From Streptomyces sp. CB00316 (GTDB taxonomy: Bacteria > Actinomycetota > Actinomycetes > Streptomycetales > Streptomycetaceae): a stretch of DNA of 64,000 nucleotides. This document shows, piece after piece, positions 59,605 to 64,000 of the stretch (its first letter is position 1; each line of letters begins with the position of its first letter). The translations under genes were made by a program, and so were the position numbers. The notes below the pieces were generated by a model that was not told the origin of the DNA, did not search any database, and worked only from the letters and a program-made list of their open reading frames with translations. The stretch is from NCBI RefSeq assembly GCF_001905595.1, contig NZ_LIXI01000001.1:310001-374000 (forward strand), in the 5' to 3' direction.

Positions 59605-61580
59605 GCCCGACGAGTCCCGAGAGCAGCACCGACGGAGCGAGTCCCGTGAACGCACGGCCCGCCCCCACCCGCCGCCTGACCACCGCTCAGGCCCTGGTCG
59701 CCTTCCTCGCCCGCCAGTACACCGAGCGCGACGGCCGCCGCCACCGCCTGATCAACGCCACCTGGGGCATCTTCGGCCACGGCAACGTCGCCGGGATCGG
59801 CCAGGCGCTCGTGGAGGCGGGCAACGGCAACCGGACCGGGCCCCGCATGCCGTACCTCCAGGGCCGCAACGAACAGGCCATGGTGCACGCGGCCGTCGGG
59901 TTCGCGCGCCAGTCCGGCCGGCTCTCCGCACACGCGGTGACCACCTCCATCGGCCCGGGCGCCACCAACCTCGTCACCGGCGCCGCCCTCGCCACCATCA
60001 ACCACATCCCGGTCCTCCTCCTCCCCGGCGACACCTTCGCGACCCGGCCCGCCGACCCCGTACTCCAGCAGCTCGAAGTCCCCTACACCGGTGACGTGTC
60101 GGTCAACGACTGCCTGCGCCCCGTCTCGCGCTACTTCGACCGGGTCACCCGCCCCGAAGCGCTCATCCCGGCGGCCCTCCAGGCGATGCGGGTCCTCGCC
60201 GACCCCGCCGAGACGGGCGCGGTCACGCTCGCGCTGCCGCAGGACGTGCAGGCGGAGGCGTACGACTGGCCGGAGGCGTTCTTCGCCGAGCGGGTCTGGC
60301 GGGTCCGCAGGCCTGCGCCCGACACGGCCGAACTGGAAGCGGCGGTACGGGCGGTGCGCTCAGCCCGCCGTCCCCTGATCGTCGCGGGCGGCGGGGTCCG
60401 CCACAGCGCAGCCGAGGAGACCCTCGCCGCCTTCACCGCCGCCACCCGCATCCCGGTCGCCTCCACCCAGGCGGGCAAGGGGGCCCTGCGCCACGACCAC
60501 CCGGCGGACGTGGGCGGCATCGGCCACACCGGGACCGCCACCGCCGACGAGCTGGCCCGCACCGCCGACCTGGTGATCGGCGTCGGCACCCGGTACACGG
60601 ACTTCACCACCGCGTCCGGCACCCTCTTCGAGAACCCGGCCGTCCGCTTCCTCAACCTCAACATCACCGGCTTCGACGCCCACAAGCTCGCCGCCCTCCC
60701 GCTGGTCGCCGACGCCCGCACCGGCCTGGAGGCGCTCACCAGCGCACTCGCCGGACGGGGATACCGGGTCGACCCGGCGTACGAGACGGAGTACACCGGC
60801 GCGAAGGAGGCGTGGGAGGAACAGGTCGAGGCCTCCTTCACCACCCCCGACCCCACCGCGCGCCCCACCCAGACCCAGGTTCTCGGTCTCCTCGACACCC
60901 TGGTCACCGAGGACGACATCCTCATCAACGCCGCCGGTTCTCTCCCCGGCGACCTGCACAAGCTCTGGCGCACCCGCTCCCGCGACCAGTACCACGTCGA
61001 GTACGGCTACTCCTGTATGGGCTACGAGATCCCGGCCGCGATCGGCGTCCTGCTCGCCACCGCCACGCAGGGAAGCCCGGACCGGCCCCGCCCCGTCTGG
61101 GCGCTCGTCGGCGACGGCACGTACCTGATGAACCCGACCGAGATCGTCACCGCCGTCCAGGAGAACCTGCCCCTGAAGCTGGTGATCCTCCAGAACCACG
61201 GGTATGCCTCCATCGGCGGCCTCTCCGAGACGGTCGGCGGCGAGCGCTTCGGCACGGACTACCGCCACCGCGACGCCGACGGCGGCTTCACCGGCCCGCC
61301 GCTCCCCGTCGACCTCGCCGCCAACGCGGCCTCCCTCGGCATGCGCGTCCTGCGCGCCACCACCATCGACGACCTGCGCAAAGCCCTCGCGGAGGCCCGC
61401 AGCGCGGACGGCCCCACTTGTGTCTACGTCGAGACCGAAACGCCCGACACAGTGTCGGGCCCACCTCCGGCACAGGCGTGGTGGGATGTTCCTGTGGCCG
61501 AAACCGCGACGCGACCGGCGGCGGTCAAGGCCCGGGAAGAGTACGACCGGCGGGTCGCCGCCCGACGCCACCACCTGTGA
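59601..61580 (+). CDS. iolD: 3D-(3,5/4)-trihydroxycyclohexane-1,2-dione hydrolase (IolD)
   Basis: A 659-aa thiamine-diphosphate enzyme. The cofactor Glu is in GRNEQAMVHAAVGFARQ, and VGDGTYLMNPTEIVTA with VILQNHG is the GDG...N metal/ThDP site. It opens the inositol-derived ring. TTG 59601 follows a perfect GGAGGT at 7 bases and overlaps the iolB stop (TTGA); GTG 59646 is the alternative, 15 residues shorter and nearer to homologue starts. Confidence 0.92.
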   Translation: MSPTSPESSTDGASPVNARPAPTRRLTTAQALVAFLARQYTERDGRRHRLINATWGIFGHGNVAGIGQALVEAGNGNRTGPRMPYLQGRNEQAMVHAAVGFARQSGRLSAHAVTTSIGPGATNLVTGAALATINHIPVLLLPGDTFATRPADPVLQQLEVPYTGDVSVNDCLRPVSRYFDRVTRPEALIPAALQAMRVLADPAETGAVTLALPQDVQAEAYDWPEAFFAERVWRVRRPAPDTAELEAAVRAVRSARRPLIVAGGGVRHSAAEETLAAFTAATRIPVASTQAGKGALRHDHPADVGGIGHTGTATADELARTADLVIGVGTRYTDFTTASGTLFENPAVRFLNLNITGFDAHKLAALPLVADARTGLEALTSALAGRGYRVDPAYETEYTGAKEAWEEQVEASFTTPDPTARPTQTQVLGLLDTLVTEDDILINAAGSLPGDLHKLWRTRSRDQYHVEYGYSCMGYEIPAAIGVLLATATQGSPDRPRPVWALVGDGTYLMNPTEIVTAVQENLPLKLVILQNHGYASIGGLSETVGGERFGTDYRHRDADGGFTGPPLPVDLAANAASLGMRVLRATTIDDLRKALAEARSADGPTCVYVETETPDTVSGPPPAQAWWDVPVAETATRPAAVKAREEYDRRVAARRHHL

Positions 61581-61620
61581 AACCACGCCTGCGCCTGCCT
61601 GAAGCCTGAAGGAGTACGTC

Positions 61621-63123
61621 ATGACGAAGACCGTCAACCACTGGATCGGCGGCAAGACAGTGGAGGGCACGTCGGGCACGTACGGTCCGGTCACGGACCC
61701 GGCCACCGGCGCGGTCACCACGCGGGTGGCACTCGCCTCGACGGAGGAGGTCGACGCCGCGGTGGCCGCGGCGAAGGCCGCGTACGCGAGCTGGGGCACA
61801 TCCTCCCTTGCCCAGCGCACCACGATCCTCTTCCGCTACCGCGCGCTGCTGGACGCCCACCGCGACGACATCGCCGCGCTGATCACCGCCGAGCACGGCA
61901 AGGTGCACTCGGACGCGCTGGGCGAGGTCGCCCGCGGTCTGGAGATCGTCGAGCTGGCGTGCGGGATCACCACCCAGCTCAAGGGCGAGCTCTCCACCCA
62001 GGTCTCCAACCGGGTCGACGTCTCCTCGATCCGCCAGTCCCTCGGCGTGGTCGCGGGCATCACCCCGTTCAACTTCCCGGCCATGGTGCCGATGTGGATG
62101 TTCCCGCTGGCGATCGCGTGCGGCAACACGTTCGTGCTGAAGCCGAGCGAGAAGGACCCGTCGGCCGCCAACCTGCTGGCCGAGCTGGCGGCGGAGGCCG
62201 GTCTTCCGGACGGTGTCCTCAACGTCCTGCACGGTGACAAGGTCGCCGTCGACGGCCTGCTCAACCACCCCGACGTGGCCGCCGTCTCCTTCGTCGGCTC
62301 CACCCCCATCGCCCGCTACATCCACACCACCGCCTCTGCCAACGGCAAGCGCGTCCAGGCCCTCGGCGGCGCGAAGAACCACATGCTCGTCCTCCCGGAC
62401 GCCGACCTCGACGCGGCGGCCGACGCGGCGGTCTCGGCGGCGTACGGCTCCGCCGGTGAGCGCTGCATGGCGATCTCGGCGGTCGTCGCGGTCGGCGCGA
62501 TCGGTGACGAGCTGGTCGCCAAGATCCGCGAGCGGGCCGAGAAGATCAAGATCGGCCCCGGCAACGACCCCGCCTCCGAGATGGGCCCCCTGATCACCGC
62601 CGCCCACCGCGACAAGGTCGCCTCCTACGTCACGGGCGCGGCGGCCCAGGGCGCGGAGGTCGTCCTCGACGGGACGGGCCACACGGTGGAGGGCTTCGAG
62701 GACGGCCACTGGATCGGCCTCTCCCTCCTGGACAAGGTCTCCACCGACTCCGACGCGTACAAGGACGAGATCTTCGGCCCGGTCCTGTGCGTGCTCCGCG
62801 TGGAGACGTACGACGACGGCATCGCGCTCATGAACGCCTCGCCGTTCGGCAACGGCACCGCGATCTTCACCCGCGACGGCGGCGCGGCCCGCCGCTTCCA
62901 GCTGGAGGTCGAGGCCGGCATGGTCGGCGTCAACGTGCCGATCCCGGTTCCGGTGGGCTACCACTCCTTCGGCGGCTGGAAGGACTCCCTCTTCGGGGAC
63001 CACCACATCTACGGCAACGACGGCGTGCACTTCTACACCCGTGGCAAGGTCGTCACCACCCGCTGGCCGGACCCGGCGGACGCGCCCGCGGGCGTCGACC
63101 TCGGCTTCCCGCGCAACCACTGA
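61621..63123 (+). CDS. mmsA: Methylmalonate-semialdehyde dehydrogenase, CoA-acylating
   Basis: A 500-aa aldehyde dehydrogenase. Catalytic Cys in SAGERCMAIS, cofactor segment TPFNFPAMVPMWMFPLA and KPSEKDPSA, and GFEDGHWIG are typical of MmsA/IolA. It turns malonate semialdehyde (from inositol) or methylmalonate semialdehyde (from valine) into acetyl- or propionyl-CoA. ATG 61621 has GAAGGAG upstream. The last gene of the iol operon, followed by a 15-bp hairpin. Confidence 0.93.
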   Translation: MTKTVNHWIGGKTVEGTSGTYGPVTDPATGAVTTRVALASTEEVDAAVAAAKAAYASWGTSSLAQRTTILFRYRALLDAHRDDIAALITAEHGKVHSDALGEVARGLEIVELACGITTQLKGELSTQVSNRVDVSSIRQSLGVVAGITPFNFPAMVPMWMFPLAIACGNTFVLKPSEKDPSAANLLAELAAEAGLPDGVLNVLHGDKVAVDGLLNHPDVAAVSFVGSTPIARYIHTTASANGKRVQALGGAKNHMLVLPDADLDAAADAAVSAAYGSAGERCMAISAVVAVGAIGDELVAKIRERAEKIKIGPGNDPASEMGPLITAAHRDKVASYVTGAAAQGAEVVLDGTGHTVEGFEDGHWIGLSLLDKVSTDSDAYKDEIFGPVLCVLRVETYDDGIALMNASPFGNGTAIFTRDGGAARRFQLEVEAGMVGVNVPIPVPVGYHSFGGWKDSLFGDHHIYGNDGVHFYTRGKVVTTRWPDPADAPAGVDLGFPRNH

Positions 63124-63142
63124 CAGCCCTGACGCAGGTCTC

Positions 63143-63179
63143 CGCCCGCCCGTGGCGACGATGACGCCACGGGCGGGCG
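63143..63179 (+). terminator. iol operon terminator
   Basis: Perfect 15-bp stem (63143-63157 with 63165-63179) and a 7-base loop, 20 bp after the mmsA stop. Confidence 0.85.
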
Positions 63180-63239
63180 AACTCGTGACTGTCCTACCCT
63201 TCGTGGACTTGTGGTGTACGGGGCGAGGGGCGAACACAG

Positions 63240-63479
63240 GTGATTCGGGTCGTCGTCGTGGATGACGAGCCGCTCGTCCGTCCGGGCCTGCGGGCGATCC
63301 TCGGTTCGCCCGCGGACATCGCCGTGGTGGCCGACTGCGGCGGCCCGCGGGAGAGGGTGCAGCTTCTCGGCGGCTCGTCCACCGCGGCCCCGCTGCCCGG
63401 CGGCGGATTTTTCGTCCGCGCCGAGTTCCCGTTCCGGCCCGCGCGGCCGGTTCCGTACTCCCTACCCGTCGGGGCGTGA
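63240..63479 (+). pseudogene. Fused remnant of a two-component system
   Basis: A 79-codon frame. The first 32 residues (IRVVVVDDEPLVRPGLRAIL, then AVVAD) are the start of a NarL-type response regulator. The remainder (GGPRERVQLLGGSSTAAPLP, GGGFFVRAEFPF) is the extreme C-terminus of a histidine kinase. The phosphorylated Asp, HTH and kinase core are all missing. A deletion seems to have joined two neighbouring genes in frame. GTG 63240 is the natural regulator start. Confidence 0.75.
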
Positions 63480-63686
63480 GGCCCGCCGGAGAAGCTCCTC
63501 CGGCAGCCCGGCCCGGGCTCCGGCGACCTCGATGCCGAGCAGGCGCCCCGCCTCGTCGAAGTCCAGGTTCAGGTCCGAGCCGCTGGGGGTCTCCAGGGCG
63601 AACTGCCGGACGGCGGCTCCCTCGGCGATGTGCTCGACGAGGGAGACGTACGCGAGGTCGTTCTCGTGGTCGTATTCGATGTGCAT
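63462..63686 (-). CDS. DUF2283 protein
   Basis: A 74-aa protein: MHIEYDHENDLAYVSL, LNLDFDEAGRLLGIEVAGA is the typical DUF2283 pattern (YD...D.LYI.L...D.D..G...GIEI). Some members are antitoxin-like partners of DUF4258 proteins. ATG 63686. Its end overlaps the two-component remnant by 18 bp. Confidence 0.85.
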   Translation of the reverse strand: MHIEYDHENDLAYVSLVEHIAEGAAVRQFALETPSGSDLNLDFDEAGRLLGIEVAGARAGLPEELLRRASRPDG

Positions 63687-63988
63687 GGTTCCGCTTCGCT
63701 CCGGGAGGGTTCGGGTCGGTTGCGGCCGACGGACACGACGTTGCCGGCCTTGTTGACCACGACCCGTATCTTTGCGCTGACGTACTTCCAGGTACCGGCC
63801 GACTTGCCTTCGGCCTTCCTGCCGTTCTTCACGGTACGCGCGACCACCTCCCCCCGGCCCGGGGAATCCGCCCGGCGGCGGTGGACGACCCCCGCCGGTC
63901 GGCGGGGGCCAACCGGTCGGACGGACCGGCGGTACGTGGAGAGCCGGCCGCGGAAATCGGGATGCCGGGCCACGGACCCGTACCGCAT
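63569..63988 (-). CDS. Possible small protein or toxin fragment upstream of DUF2283
   Basis: A 139-codon frame whose middle (WKYVSAKIRVVVNKAGNVVSVG, residues about 67-88) looks like a real beta-rich end of a DUF4258-type or polymorphic-toxin protein, while the last 45 codons lie over the DUF2283 gene in another frame and are composition-driven. Either the gene ended earlier and has a frameshift, or it is a decaying fragment. The start ATG 63988 is not supported by a ribosome site. Confidence 0.25.
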   Translation of the reverse strand: MRYGSVARHPDFRGRLSTYRRSVRPVGPRRPAGVVHRRRADSPGRGEVVARTVKNGRKAEGKSAGTWKYVSAKIRVVVNKAGNVVSVGRNRPEPSRSEAEPCTSNTTTRTTSRTSPSSSTSPREPPSGSSPWRPPAART

Positions 63989-64000
63989 CCTGAGCCCATG

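Overview
The window is a very GC-rich stretch of actinomycete chromosome, almost certainly Streptomyces. The signs are third-codon GC bias, many GTG starts and ATGA/GTGA gene overlaps, a citrate synthase of streptomycete type, an XRE/DUF397 pair, SARP and LAL regulators, and a rare TTA (bldA-type) codon. No rRNA, tRNA, CRISPR array, insertion sequence or phage gene was recognised. All assignments come from reading the sequence; no database was searched.

Layout. 1-3.0 kb: the 3' part of a secreted S37 tripeptidyl aminopeptidase gene converges on a Tat-exported GH3 beta-N-acetylhexosaminidase; an 18-bp hairpin lies between them. 3.1-10.6 kb: a tightly coupled minus-strand operon for a special acyl chain (acyltransferase, acyl-CoA oxidase-like protein, two KAS III enzymes, ketoreductase, ACP, KAS II). 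Divergent from it are an HTH/TPR regulator and an IspH-like reductase that carries a TTA codon. 13.7-19.3 kb: a TIM-barrel isomerase, then a GAF protein, a cytoplasmic subtilase and a large cyclase/ATPase/TPR signalling protein in one operon.

19.4-34.8 kb is a RiPP-rich island. (a) A coupled operon encodes a radical SAM/SPASM-like enzyme, a haem-oxygenase-fold diiron protein and a 75-aa peptide. (b) Divergent from it is a class III lanthipeptide set (52-aa precursor, MFS exporter, LanKC). (c) A class II LanM lies next to a 64-aa peptide that has no cysteine. An AfsR/SARP regulator and a LuxR-type LAL regulator sit between (b) and (c). Repeats with 11-12-bp spacing, resembling SARP operators, occur in the shared control region and before lanKC.

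34.9-39.3 kb: a LacI-controlled sugar operon (Gfo/Idh/MocA oxidoreductase, DUF993, TIM barrel). 39.5-43.3 kb: small genes (tandem RNHCP zinc proteins, a TspO remnant, a DUF397/XRE pair, small membrane proteins). 43.4-47.1 kb: RecD2 helicase and citrate synthase. 47.7-50.6 kb: copper export (CopA, CopZ) under a CsoR-like operator. 50.7-53.9 kb: TetR regulator and MMPL transporter. 54-55.2 kb: a methyltransferase and a small MerR-like protein. 55.6-63.1 kb: myo-inositol catabolism (iolE divergent from iolC, aldolase, iolB, iolD, mmsA/iolA). The end holds a fused two-component remnant and a DUF2283 gene.

The most interesting parts are the RiPP island (a class III core with its only Cys ahead of two of its Ser, a LanM with a Cys-free partner peptide, and the radical SAM/diiron/peptide operon followed by a subtilase and cyclase), the acyl-chain operon with a degenerate oxidase, and the TTA-containing IspH paralogue.
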